Positions 45,945 through 55,871 are shown, numbered from the stretch's first letter. The stretch is 64,000 nt of DNA from an uncultured Brachyspira sp. (GCF_944388875.1 NZ_CALXKQ010000001.1:372001-436000); one strand, 5' to 3'. Notes: generated from the letters alone by a model not told the origin. Made by a program: numbers and translations.

Positions 45945-48566
45945 TTACTCTTTATCTAATTCTTTTAATAATTTTAAATTCATATTTGGATATATATATT
46001 TTATTTCATCAATAATATTAACCTCATTTTTATATATAAATTTATAATTTTTTATCATATATGTAGCCAAATTTATTGGTAAACTTCCAATCCATTTTAT
46101 TATTTGCATTTTTAAAATAGATTTAAATTCACAATCTATATTATTATAAAAATATTTTAATAATGTAGTACTATATTTTATAGTATTTTTATGCCATAAT
46201 ATATTAGATAAATTTAATAAACTATTCATACCAAAAGAAGATGGATCAATAATACTATTTAAACAATCAATATACGAATTTATTACTTCAACAATAGATT
46301 TTTTAGCCATATCATGGTACATAATAGATAAATTATTTTTAAATATTCCTTCTAAATATTTAATATCTATATATTTTTTTATAAGTTCATCATTAATAAT
46401 TTTTTCATTTTTATATTCTAAAATTAGAGATAGTATTGACATTAAAAAATCAAATTTATATACATAATTAGTATTATCATTATAGAAATGCTCTATATAA
46501 TCATTTAACAATTTTTTAGCTTCTTCAAACAAATAATTATTGTCTCTTGTTATAATTAAAAACTGATTTATAATATATATAGGATCTTGATCTTTTGAAA
46601 TAAATATTTTTTTTAATTCTTCTTTACAATGTTCATAAAGCTTTTTAATATTTTCTTCAGTAATATCTGGTAGTGCATTAAAACCATTATATAGATAAAA
46701 TGTAACATCAAAATATTTTGTTAGATATATATTTTCTAATTTTTTATTTAAATAAGAAAAAGTTAAAACTATTTTATACTTTAATTCTGATTCTGCATTT
46801 TTAATATAATTAAAATTATTAAATTTTTTATCTTGATAAATTTCTTCTAAAAAATCAATCCATTCTAATATATAATCATTATCAATAATATCATTATATT
46901 TAGAAAATAATTTATCTATAATTGTATCAATGAATACATACATTTTCATATAAAAATTAAGATTATACTTATATTTTTTTAATATTTCTAATAAAAATCT
47001 TTTTTCTTTTTGCCATAAATCTTGATTATACTCTAATAACAAAATAAATATATTTATATAGTCCTCAATAACAAAATAATTAAACCTATCTTTTATACTT
47101 TTTTCTTTTTTTTCAAATTGACTTAATAATTTAGTAATTTTATTAGATAATTTTTTTATATGGTTTTCTTCTAATAAATCAATATTTTTTATAATAAAAT
47201 TAATTTGAGAAGTACTAATTTTTTTACTTTCTACTATTTGATCAATATATAATAATATTTTATCATAATCTAAAAATGGTAACATATCTTCTATAATTAA
47301 ACTTGCATCTTTTAAAATTTTATTATTATATAAATTAGAATTTAATAATAAAAAAAATGTATGCAATAATATTTCATTACTATTTTTATAAATACTATAT
47401 TGTATTATTTGCTCCTTTAATAAAATTGCAAAATGCGAATTTAATAAATTAAACAAACCTAAAGATATATATTGTAAATATATAGAAATCCATTTTTTTA
47501 TATTATTTCTCAATATAAAAAAACTATTATCTTCTTCTAAAGTTACCACACCATTATAATTTTTTATTACATATTCATATAAAGTATTAGTAATATCATT
47601 ATAATATCTTTCTATATTAGCAGGATATTTTACATATTCATATTTATATTCTATATCTTCATCACAATATCTTGCTAACTCAATTGCAATATATTTTATA
47701 TATTCTATATTACATTCATTAACTATTTGTTTCAAAAATTTTACTGCTTTTTCTTTTTCATTTAATTCTATACGCATTATTGCAATTGATAAAATTAACT
47801 GATAGTAACTATCATTTGTTTCAATAATATATTTTTTTCTTTCATTCAATATATTAATTATTTCTTGGTAATTTTGATTCCAAAAATATTTTGCTATTTT
47901 TAATGCATCATATTTATCTAAAAATTCATTATTTTCATTGTTAATAATATATTCTACATAAATAAATTCAAATAGTGTATGATTTTTTATATTATTATCT
48001 TTGATATAATTATCATAATCTTCTTTAGTAGGTAATTCAAAAATATTTTCTAAATATATCTCATCATTAGAATTGAGTTCATTTTTATAATACAATCCAA
48101 ATAATCCTATTTCTATTAGAATGTTTATAGAATTAAAATGTGGTAAATTATATTCATTAATTTTAAAACTATATTTTTTAAATTGTGGGTGTAAATTCGA
48201 ATTAGCTATATCTCTACTATTAGTTATATCATTAAATGAATCAATACAAAAATCTTCTATATTATCATATTTTTGTATATAATTATCAAGATATTTAGTA
48301 GTATATAAACGTTCAGATGAAGAAGATACTTTTTTCCATATAACAGAAGAAATAATATTTTCTAAGCTTTTAACTCCATAAATAGTACATACATAATCAC
48401 TACATTTTCTTAAATTAATTATAATATTATAAAAATTTTTATTCTCATAATCTTTATTAAAATCAAAGGCAAAATTATATAATTTTTTAAATTCAGAATT
48501 TATATTAGATTCTTCTTTTAAAGTATTTATCAAATCATCAGATATTATTTTATCCTTAATTTCCAT
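45945..48566 (-). CDS. Large helical protein of unknown function in the defence array
   Basis: Start at ATG 48566 (873 residues, MEIKDKIISDDL...) because GGAG lies 6 bases upstream; an ATG four codons earlier lacks a site. No signal peptide. The sequence is helical throughout, very rich in Ile, Asn, Lys and Tyr, with repeated helix pairs that suggest a TPR/HEAT-like solenoid (e.g. KYFWNQNYQEIINILNERKKYI; LILSIAIMRIELNEKEKAVKFLKQIV). The N-terminal ~140 residues (NIIINLRKCSDYVCTIYGV, NSRDIANSNLHP) might be a HEPN-like domain, which is speculative. It follows the full restriction gene by 62 bases and ends at an R1 tag, so by position it is a defence cargo. Extremely low G+C. Confidence 0.6.
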   Translation of the reverse strand: MEIKDKIISDDLINTLKEESNINSEFKKLYNFAFDFNKDYENKNFYNIIINLRKCSDYVCTIYGVKSLENIISSVIWKKVSSSSERLYTTKYLDNYIQKYDNIEDFCIDSFNDITNSRDIANSNLHPQFKKYSFKINEYNLPHFNSINILIEIGLFGLYYKNELNSNDEIYLENIFELPTKEDYDNYIKDNNIKNHTLFEFIYVEYIINNENNEFLDKYDALKIAKYFWNQNYQEIINILNERKKYIIETNDSYYQLILSIAIMRIELNEKEKAVKFLKQIVNECNIEYIKYIAIELARYCDEDIEYKYEYVKYPANIERYYNDITNTLYEYVIKNYNGVVTLEEDNSFFILRNNIKKWISIYLQYISLGLFNLLNSHFAILLKEQIIQYSIYKNSNEILLHTFFLLLNSNLYNNKILKDASLIIEDMLPFLDYDKILLYIDQIVESKKISTSQINFIIKNIDLLEENHIKKLSNKITKLLSQFEKKEKSIKDRFNYFVIEDYINIFILLLEYNQDLWQKEKRFLLEILKKYKYNLNFYMKMYVFIDTIIDKLFSKYNDIIDNDYILEWIDFLEEIYQDKKFNNFNYIKNAESELKYKIVLTFSYLNKKLENIYLTKYFDVTFYLYNGFNALPDITEENIKKLYEHCKEELKKIFISKDQDPIYIINQFLIITRDNNYLFEEAKKLLNDYIEHFYNDNTNYVYKFDFLMSILSLILEYKNEKIINDELIKKYIDIKYLEGIFKNNLSIMYHDMAKKSIVEVINSYIDCLNSIIDPSSFGMNSLLNLSNILWHKNTIKYSTTLLKYFYNNIDCEFKSILKMQIIKWIGSLPINLATYMIKNYKFIYKNEVNIIDEIKYIYPNMNLKLLKELDKE

Positions 48567-48628
48567 ATTAAACTCCATAATTTTATATTAATATGTATTT
48601 TATAAAATAAAACCTCTTATAGTTCCTT

Positions 48629-51505
48629 TTACTCCCCTTCTATAATTCTCACTTCATCATCGCTCAAATTATACAACTTGTACACCAACGCATCAATCTG
48701 CTTGTCAACAGCATTGATTTGTCTATTAATCATAGTAACAGCATTAGGATTTTTCTCAACGGCTAACTTCTTGTTTAACGCAATGATACTGTCAACGAGC
48801 GTAACTATTTTGTCATGCATTTCCTTGTCTTGTTTATTAGACATATCTAATGGATAATATATGAAATGAGATAATGAATTTTTATTAACATTCATATATC
48901 CTCCACTCATAGAATTATGTTTATTAGAAGATTTAAATACTAAATTATACAATTTTGAATTTAATAAACCTAATATATATTTTAAATTATATATACTTTG
49001 TTCTTTATTCATTATAATAGTTGTAGATTTACCACTTAAAACATTTGAAGTATCATCATAACAAAATTCTAGTTTATTTACCATTCCTGCTGCAATTATT
49101 TTTTCTTTTATGGCACTATCATATCTTTTTGGAAATTTAGATTTAATAATATCTTTCTCTACTACAGGGTAATTATATTTATCTTTTATATATTGAGTAT
49201 TATTAATTCCCCATAAAATAGAATATCTATCTATAGTACCTGTATTAATAAACATAAAAGATGAATCAATATTATTATCATCTTTTAAATATTCTTTAAT
49301 TTCATATGCTTCAGATACTGTAGCAGAATTTTCAATAATAAAATCATCACCTAATAATTTAGACTTTTTTACAACCTTATCTATTAATTCAAATTCTTTA
49401 TCGAATTTAACAGACCATTCAAAAGTATTATCTATAAAAAATTCTTTTTGATAATCGATTTCTTCTTCAGATATCATTTTATTATAAATACCAACTTCAG
49501 GACTCTTTTTATTTAAAGTAATAACAATTGGATATACATTAATTTTTTTATTATTACTTACAAAAACAGTCACAGAAGAATAATCTCTAATATTTTTTAT
49601 ATGATACTTTGAAAATAATAACCTTAAATGTTCTCCATAAGGTAAAGATAAAAATTTATTTGGTATTATATAACCAAAATATCCATTATCTTTTAAAAGA
49701 TTAATACTTTTTTCTGAAAATACACAATATAAGTCCCAATTTCCACTTGCAACTTCATAATTTGAAGAACAATAATTGCGTTCTAAAGGGCTACTTTTTA
49801 CCATTTCTTCTGAATCAACATACGGCGGGTTGCCTATCACCACATCGAAACCGCCCCCTTTAAAAACACTTTTAAACTCCTCCTCCCAATCAAAACAATT
49901 TATTTTATACTGCGTCTCCTCGTCAAAATCAAGCACCGACTGGCTCTCGTAAAAATCATTGCCTATTAAACTATTACCGCATTTGATATTATCCTCCAAT
50001 GACGGTAAAGCACGCTCATTAAATAAATCCTGATTGTTCTGTATTGACGCCGGACTCTCCCCCTCCAAACATTTCATAAGTAATGATAATTTCGTTACTT
50101 CTACCGCATTGCTGTCTATGTCCACTCCAAATATATTGTTGCGTAATATCTGCTTCTTTATCCAAATTGTTAAATCCCCATTCTCTTTTATTACATCTTC
50201 TTTTGAACCCTTAAACTTCGCCCTGTCCTTTATCTTGTTGTAATATTCAATATGATAATTAAGTAAATATTTATACGCCCCAAGTAAAAAACTTCCGCTG
50301 CCGCAAGCTGGATCCAATATTTTTATATTGGCTATCTCCTCAGGCTTCTTCCCCTTTATAGCCTCCCCAACCGTATTCGCTACTATATAATCAACTATAT
50401 ACTCAGGTGTATAATAAACCCCTCCTGCCTTACGCACCTCTGGTTTTAATTCTATCTTCGCACTATGATTCTTCCCTATAGTGATAGTCTTACCCAAAAA
50501 CTGCTCATAAGCATTCCCAATTATCTCAACCGATATAACAGAAAACTCATAAGGACTCAAAGGATAATAAAGCTCATTAATAATCTCTTTTATTACTTTA
50601 TTATCAATCTCAATACTGCTGCTAATACTGTCTTTAGAAAAATCAAAAAGCCCCGAATTATATTTACCGTCAGCCCTTTTAAAAATCCCCAAAAGATTAT
50701 TATAAAAATTCTCATTCTTATTTTCGCATGTCCTTTTTAAATCCCCATACTCTTCAATGCCTCTGTCCTCAGCCGCCCTCAAAAATATAATCCTGTCAAT
50801 AATCTGCTGAACCGCATAATTCAAATCGCGTACAGATAAATTTTTATTAAGCTTCGCAATATTAGATGCAAGTTTAGTCCTCAAATTATCAAGTGAATTA
50901 AGAAAATCAATATCAACACTTTCAGTACCTTTTTTGTTTGAAGTACCCGCAATATATTTTTCAAGCGAACCCTGTTCAATTCTCTCTTTATTAAGTATCT
51001 CATAAAGAAAATCAAACCTTTTTAAATAATCCTCAAAATGAATATACTCAATCCTAGCAGTAGAAGCCTTATCATTAACATTTGGCTTTCTAGTGCAATC
51101 ATAAACGGCAAGCTCCTCAAAATCGGTAAGAAAACTAATACCAAGCTTAGCACTCCAGCCATACCTCCTAAGCTGAAAAGCAGGCAGACTGTCCTCTTTA
51201 AGATTAACCCCGGGCTTTTTCGCCTCCACAAAGAAAACCCTACTCCCACCAATACGAAAAGCATAATCGGGAGCTTTAGTTTCTTTACCCACTTTGAGCT
51301 TATCCTCATGAATTACATCACGATAAGTCTGCGATTTACCTGCCCTGTTAGCTACATCCCAACCGAACGCCTCAAAGAACGGATCCAAAAAATCCCTTCT
51401 AGTCTCCGTTTCATTATAATTTTTGTTAGTATACTGATCCTTGTTATTCCTAAACTTAATAACTAACTCTTCAACTTTTTTATAAACTTCTTCTTTACTA
51501 TACAT
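48629..51505 (-). CDS. Type IIG restriction-modification enzyme (nuclease-methyltransferase fusion)
   Basis: 958 residues. N-terminal PD-(D/E)xK nuclease: APDYAFRIGGSRVFFVEAKK (D80, E94, K96). Helical linker ~160-340. Adenine methyltransferase: YYTPEYIVDYIV (364-375), motif I ILDPACGSGSFLLGAY (396-411), GVDIDSNAVEVTKLSLLMK, motif IV NPPY (559-562). The target-recognition region and C-terminal helices follow (to 958). One chain both methylates and cuts DNA at its site, as in Eco57I-like enzymes. The ribosome site is GGGGG, 9 bases upstream of the start. The codons up to residue ~517 are richer in G+C than the later part. Two partial copies of residues 518-958 lie downstream (cassettes A and B). 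No separate specificity or helicase gene is present. Confidence 0.9.
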   Translation of the reverse strand: MYSKEEVYKKVEELVIKFRNNKDQYTNKNYNETETRRDFLDPFFEAFGWDVANRAGKSQTYRDVIHEDKLKVGKETKAPDYAFRIGGSRVFFVEAKKPGVNLKEDSLPAFQLRRYGWSAKLGISFLTDFEELAVYDCTRKPNVNDKASTARIEYIHFEDYLKRFDFLYEILNKERIEQGSLEKYIAGTSNKKGTESVDIDFLNSLDNLRTKLASNIAKLNKNLSVRDLNYAVQQIIDRIIFLRAAEDRGIEEYGDLKRTCENKNENFYNNLLGIFKRADGKYNSGLFDFSKDSISSSIEIDNKVIKEIINELYYPLSPYEFSVISVEIIGNAYEQFLGKTITIGKNHSAKIELKPEVRKAGGVYYTPEYIVDYIVANTVGEAIKGKKPEEIANIKILDPACGSGSFLLGAYKYLLNYHIEYYNKIKDRAKFKGSKEDVIKENGDLTIWIKKQILRNNIFGVDIDSNAVEVTKLSLLMKCLEGESPASIQNNQDLFNERALPSLEDNIKCGNSLIGNDFYESQSVLDFDEETQYKINCFDWEEEFKSVFKGGGFDVVIGNPPYVDSEEMVKSSPLERNYCSSNYEVASGNWDLYCVFSEKSINLLKDNGYFGYIIPNKFLSLPYGEHLRLLFSKYHIKNIRDYSSVTVFVSNNKKINVYPIVITLNKKSPEVGIYNKMISEEEIDYQKEFFIDNTFEWSVKFDKEFELIDKVVKKSKLLGDDFIIENSATVSEAYEIKEYLKDDNNIDSSFMFINTGTIDRYSILWGINNTQYIKDKYNYPVVEKDIIKSKFPKRYDSAIKEKIIAAGMVNKLEFCYDDTSNVLSGKSTTIIMNKEQSIYNLKYILGLLNSKLYNLVFKSSNKHNSMSGGYMNVNKNSLSHFIYYPLDMSNKQDKEMHDKIVTLVDSIIALNKKLAVEKNPNAVTMINRQINAVDKQIDALVYKLYNLSDDEVRIIEGE

Positions 51506-51765
51506 AATGTACCCCCATTACTTTTAATAATTTTATTTATAAATTACTTTTATTATATAATTTTTAATCCATATAAACCAACAAAACCATATAATAAAAC
51601 CGTATATTGTACGTTTACCAAAATTTTATTTTTATGCCGCCAGCCCATACGAAAACAAGTACCCCCAATTAGTTTTATTATATAATCCATCACTAATTAA
51701 TAAACAATATAAACTACCAAAACCATATAATAAAACTTATATATACCTAAACAATTATATTTTAT

Positions 51766-51872
51766 CAACTTATGCACTTTATATAAATGTTATCTACTTT
51801 TTTGTCGCACAAAAAAGTAGCAAAAAACGCAAATACTACAGTTTGATATTTTAAGAATATGCATTAAATGTG
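51766..51872. repeat. Repeat R4, copy 1, in an 837-base non-coding gap
   Basis: TTATCAACTTATGCACTTTATATA, then the palindrome ACTTTTTTGT-CGC-ACAAAAAAGT, GCAAAAAACGCA, and TTTAAGAATATGCATTAAATGT. It matches 58801..58911 over its full length with few changes. The remainder of 51506..52249 is A+T-rich; two CATATAATAAAAC-type short repeats (around 51590 and 51725) follow the restriction gene's start. No gene is supported there. Confidence 0.75.
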
Positions 51873-52249
51873 GGTAATACCCTAAAATGCAGTATTTCTC
51901 CGTAGGCGGGCAATGGACACTACAAAGGCAGACAGCATCCAGCCACCACCACTTTTAATAATTTTATTTTTGTAACATTCAAATATAAAAAATAAACTTT
52001 AATCGCAATACTCTCATTAAGTTATAAAATAAATATACACTTTTATATAGTATACAAAATTTTACTTAAATATTCAATGAAAGATACCATTTTTTATATT
52101 ACAATCTTTGAAAAATATAATTTATAGAAATTACTTGCCTATTGCCTTTAATAATATAAAATACACCAATTATAACTTTATACTAAATACACCCAAACCG
52201 CACATTTTGCAACTAAGTATAAGTAGAAAAATCAACCCCAACATCAAAC

Positions 52250-52337
52250 AACTACAAGCTGTAGCACCACTCCGCACGGTAACGCTCACCCTTACAGCAA
52301 ATACAATATATGTGCGGTTTATTACCCAACATCAAAC
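52250..52337. repeat. R1 repeat at the 3' end of the Hachiman genes
   Basis: CTACAAGCTGTAG, CCGCAC...GTGCGG inverted pair, and the tag TTACCCAACATCAAAC (52322..52337), which ends 5 bases before the hamB stop codon. Unlike units a-c the long block is missing here. Confidence 0.8.
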
Positions 52338-52342
52338 AATTA

Positions 52343-54514
52343 TTATATTTTAATATCTATACCATCATAAAAATATTGTAAAAAATAATAATCAAAAGAA
52401 TTTACATCAAATAATTTTATAATATCATCTTTTTTTTCTATAAATTGATTTAAAGTCTTATTAATACCATCTTTTTCATCAAAATTAAATTTAATAATAC
52501 CAGATTCATCAATTATTTTAGATAACATTCTAGGAAGTCCAAATTCTTCTAAAGTATAGACATGTGGTGGTAAAAATACATTTTGTAGATTATTAACAAA
52601 TTGAGATATATCTATCGCATTATCTTTTAAAATACATTTTTGTAATGTATTAATATCTGAAAATAAATTATATACATCAAATGATACTAAATTTTCAAAC
52701 CTAAAATAATCATCTATTCCTATATAATTTTTAGTTGTATTTAAAATTTCTAATGATTTTGAATACCAACTATTTGAAATATCTATAACAAATTGTGACA
52801 TATTAAAAATATCTTTTTCTTTCAAAGAATTTGGATACTTATGTAATATATTTAATATATATTTACAATCATTTTTCCAGTCATCATTAGAAAATGGCAG
52901 TAACATATCTATTAGCTTATTATTCTCACTTGCTTCATATAATTCTTTAGTTATATTAAGCATAGTTTCTCTATCATTCTTTATTGAATGTTCATCTCTA
53001 ATACTGTAAAATTCTTCTTCATTTATCATTGATATCATTTCTTTTTTAGTTTCTTCTATATTATTTTTTTGTTCCTCCGTTAAATTATTAGATATTTCTG
53101 TATTATCTATATCAATAATAGTAGAATCATTAATATCAATATTTAATTTATATTTTTTTTTAGCTGGAGGTTCTTCTAATAAATAAATATTACCTGTATA
53201 ATACTCAAACATCCTTCCTGCTCTACCCTTTATATTGTTGTATGTAAACCTATTAAATTGTTTTTTTGATATTTTATTACTATATAAAATTATATTCTCA
53301 GCAACTGTATTAACTCCTTCTATAAGTGAAGAAGTAGCAATTATCGTATTTATATGACTAATTTCTTTATAATTAAAAAGTCTAATTTGTATTTGAGATA
53401 AATACTTTGGTATTTGAGCATTATGAATACCAATTCCTCTTTCAACTAATTTATATAAAATCCATTCATTAGAATAATGTAATTCTAACCATTCTAAAAA
53501 ACTATTTTGCAATTCAGTATTTGAAGACATATTTATATCATATTTTTCTATACATTCTGTATATATATCTTTTATACTTATAACCGTATTTGTATATATA
53601 ATATTTTTTTTATTAAATAGCTTATTTCTTAATAATGAATTCAATTTATAATTTTTTAGATCTTTATTATTCTTTCCTTTAATAATGTAATCATGCTCTT
53701 CAACTTTTACTGTATTAAAATTAGTATAATAAAATTCATTATACTCTATAAATGGATTTTCTGATATTTCATCAATATTAGGAGCAATAAAATATTTCTG
53801 TGTTATTTCAGAACAATAATAAAATATTATTTGCTGCAATATAGAACTTCTTATATCAGCTTTTCCATCATTATCTTTGACTATTTCTATTTTATAAAAT
53901 TCATCAACAATTAGTAAATCAACATCGATACTAGATAATACTTTATAATATGTTAATGCTCTTTCTTGTGTAAAAATAAATATATTTTTAAAATATATGT
54001 TTTCATTTGCTGTAGTAATAATATTATAATCATTATGAAACTTTTTATATATTCTTCTTCTAGTTTCATCAAGTAGTGCTATTGTAGGAACTATTATTAA
54101 AATATTTTTAGGTTTTCTTATAGATATTAAACTATCTATTATATAACTTTTACCAAAACTTGTAGGTGCACTTAATAATACATTATGACCACTCAAAAGT
54201 ACATTTAATACTCTTAATTGCTCCCTATGTAATACTATAGATTTTTTATTATCACTTATAGAAAAAAAATTATAAACTAATTTATCTTCAAATATTGCAT
54301 CTTCAATATATTTATCTAAATATGGATATAGACCTGATATCCTTATTAAATGATAAAAAAACTGTCTATGACTCAAAGGTTGTAATTCGATATCTATATT
54401 ATTCCTTATATAATCTAATAGATTAATTAAGGCTTCTCTTGCCTCTTCTTCCTTTTCTTCATTAAATAATGAATTAATTTTTTTACATTCATCAAATAAA
54501 TTAAATTCAATCAT
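52343..54514 (-). CDS. hamB: Hachiman defence helicase HamB
   Basis: 723 residues, a superfamily 2 DEAD/DEAH-like helicase. Q-motif-like LHREQLRVLNVLLSGHNVLLSAPTSFGKS (Walker A ~115-123), VPTIALLDETRRR (motif Ia), LLIVDEFYK (motif II, 204-208), IIATSSLIEGVNTVAENIILY (motif V) and FTYNNIKGRAGRMFEYYTG (motif VI, Ski2-like RAGR). HamB scans DNA and activates the HamA nuclease on infection. Its start overlaps the hamA end by 8 bases, so the two are translated together. It ends 5 bases from an R1 tag. The call rests on helicase motifs plus the DUF1837 partner. Confidence 0.85.
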   Translation of the reverse strand: MIEFNLFDECKKINSLFNEEKEEEAREALINLLDYIRNNIDIELQPLSHRQFFYHLIRISGLYPYLDKYIEDAIFEDKLVYNFFSISDNKKSIVLHREQLRVLNVLLSGHNVLLSAPTSFGKSYIIDSLISIRKPKNILIIVPTIALLDETRRRIYKKFHNDYNIITTANENIYFKNIFIFTQERALTYYKVLSSIDVDLLIVDEFYKIEIVKDNDGKADIRSSILQQIIFYYCSEITQKYFIAPNIDEISENPFIEYNEFYYTNFNTVKVEEHDYIIKGKNNKDLKNYKLNSLLRNKLFNKKNIIYTNTVISIKDIYTECIEKYDINMSSNTELQNSFLEWLELHYSNEWILYKLVERGIGIHNAQIPKYLSQIQIRLFNYKEISHINTIIATSSLIEGVNTVAENIILYSNKISKKQFNRFTYNNIKGRAGRMFEYYTGNIYLLEEPPAKKKYKLNIDINDSTIIDIDNTEISNNLTEEQKNNIEETKKEMISMINEEEFYSIRDEHSIKNDRETMLNITKELYEASENNKLIDMLLPFSNDDWKNDCKYILNILHKYPNSLKEKDIFNMSQFVIDISNSWYSKSLEILNTTKNYIGIDDYFRFENLVSFDVYNLFSDINTLQKCILKDNAIDISQFVNNLQNVFLPPHVYTLEEFGLPRMLSKIIDESGIIKFNFDEKDGINKTLNQFIEKKDDIIKLFDVNSFDYYFLQYFYDGIDIKI

Positions 54515-55472
54515 ATTTTTCTTCTAATTCTTCTAACTTTCTAAAAAAAAATTTGGATATAACTTCTTTACTATGCACTGGAAAAAGTATTAAATGAAAA
54601 TTTATTTCTTCTCCTTTATAGACTTTTTCTATAAAATCAAAATTATCTAAAAAGAATTTTTTTACTATTTTTTTATGGCGAGCAATTATATTTGTTTTAT
54701 AATCATTATTTATAGAGTTATTTAATGATGTTATATCGCACTCATATAATATTAATATAGGTATATGTAATTGTTTTTTTATTTCATCAAGCGAATTAGT
54801 TTCATTTAGCATTATCTTAATATTATTATAAATATTCTTATCTATTATATTAAATTTTAACATATCATTTAAATCTTTAGAATTATAAGCCATTGATATT
54901 TCTGATTTTAACTTATCATCTTCTAAAATAGATTTAATAGATTTTATAGCATTTTTTACTGCTTTTTCTACATCTTTGTAAAACTTTGATTCGCCTAACC
55001 ACAAATTAATTTGACCATTATTAATTGTGATATGTACACTATCAGAACCATTAACATAAGTATTTCTATTTGTTTTATGAAATATTTTAGGAACTACATT
55101 TAAAGCATTATAATAATCTTTCATTATTCCATATAATAAAATTTCTCCTATTTCTCCAGATTTTTTTATATCATTTGGTTTAAGTTTTGAAATAGCTCTT
55201 TTAACCATACTCATTGGAGAATCTGACAATATTTTTCTTTCTTCAAATGAAAGTCCAACCTCCATAACTCTATCATATAAATAATTAACAAATTTATTAA
55301 TTCTCCATTCTCCATTTTCATAATCATTAATTAAACTTAAAAGACAAAATTTTTCATAATATTCTTTTATATCAAGATTTAAATTCTTTAATATATCATC
55401 AACCAATATATTAAATCTTATATTTATATTATTATAATTTGTTTTAGTTATTTCATTATATTTATTCTCCAT
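54507..55472 (-). CDS. hamA: Hachiman defence effector nuclease HamA (DUF1837)
   Basis: 321 residues. DUF1837 core: IKKSGEIGEILLYGIMKDYYNAL (E107/E110), then DSVHITINNGQINLWLGESKFYKD (D144, E161, K163), which is the PD-(D/E)xK nuclease arrangement described for HamA. The C-terminal part (HIPILILYECDITSLN, INFHLILFPVHSKEVISKF) also fits. HamA is held inactive by HamB and degrades DNA when released, killing infected cells. The ribosome site AGAAGG, 5 bases before the ATG, is formed by the codons of a restriction-gene remnant upstream (VEG). Base composition is very low in G+C. Confidence 0.87.
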   Translation of the reverse strand: MENKYNEITKTNYNNINIRFNILVDDILKNLNLDIKEYYEKFCLLSLINDYENGEWRINKFVNYLYDRVMEVGLSFEERKILSDSPMSMVKRAISKLKPNDIKKSGEIGEILLYGIMKDYYNALNVVPKIFHKTNRNTYVNGSDSVHITINNGQINLWLGESKFYKDVEKAVKNAIKSIKSILEDDKLKSEISMAYNSKDLNDMLKFNIIDKNIYNNIKIMLNETNSLDEIKKQLHIPILILYECDITSLNNSINNDYKTNIIARHKKIVKKFFLDNFDFIEKVYKGEEINFHLILFPVHSKEVISKFFFRKLEELEEKYD

Positions 55473-55515
55473 TCAAACCTTCTACAATATTAATTTCTCT
55501 ACAGTTTAAATTATA
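55462..55515 (-). pseudogene. Remnant of the type IIG gene's last codons (module 4)
   Basis: Reads YNLNCREINIVEG then LNGE and stop, a worn version of the restriction enzyme's end (YNLSDEEIKIIEGE). It overlaps the hamA start by 11 bases and supplies its ribosome site. It has the same position relative to cargo as the boundary at 43604..43645 and as the intact gene ends at 39252 and 48629. Confidence 0.65.
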
Positions 55516-55801
55516 AATAAAACCATTAAATTATCAACCCACTATATATACCCTTAAATTCTAAACAGGGCTAACAGCCCGCGTCATAAACTTAATAAAA
55601 ATTTTTTTGCTTCTTTTGACAAAGTCCGACTGTGGCGTAACAAAAAAGAAATATAACTCAATACCAGAAATAAAGAGTTATACCTCAAGATTGTAAATGT
55701 TTTTTGGTTCTTTTTTACAAAAAAGAAATGCCATTTTTTTGGTTCTTTTTTTGGGCAAGCAAAAAAAGAACATGGAAAAAGTTTGCTTTCTTTTACAAAG
55801 A
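55516..55801. repeat. Repeat R2, copy 2
   Basis: Shares TTATCAACCCACTATATA, CCCTTAAATTCTAAAC, GGGCTAACAGCCC, the TTCTTTTGAC...TGTGGCG segment and the final TTTGCTTTCTTTTACAAAGAA with 43646..43929; the middle differs. It separates the Hachiman module from the ileS terminator. It holds several long A/T-rich palindromes and no gene. Confidence 0.8.
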
Positions 55802-55813
55802 AGTTCTAATAAA

Positions 55814-55845
55814 AAAGGATAGCCAGCAAACACCAGCTACCCTTT
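55814..55845 (-). terminator. Terminator of ileS
   Basis: On the minus strand AAAGGGTAGC (55836..55845) pairs with GCTATCCTTT (55814..55823), with one G-T pair, followed by TTT. It begins 27 bases after the ileS stop and also marks the right edge of the island. Confidence 0.85.
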
Positions 55846-55871
55846 TATAATATCTAAATATTAATTATTTT

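Noticed and set aside
51022..51309. Frames of 95 and 142 codons opposite or within the type IIG gene's N-terminal part
   Set aside because: They are shadows of the restriction gene, whose nuclease motif is clear in the other frame.
35396..52337. Tag sequence ACCCAAC looks like an integron attC core (RYYYAAC)
   Set aside because: No paired GTTRRRY core at attC spacing after the cargo genes and no integrase gene in the window; the resemblance is probably chance.
35285..52337. Recurring repeats as a possible CRISPR array
   Set aside because: Copies are spaced irregularly by hundreds to thousands of bases and separated by genes; no cas genes are present.
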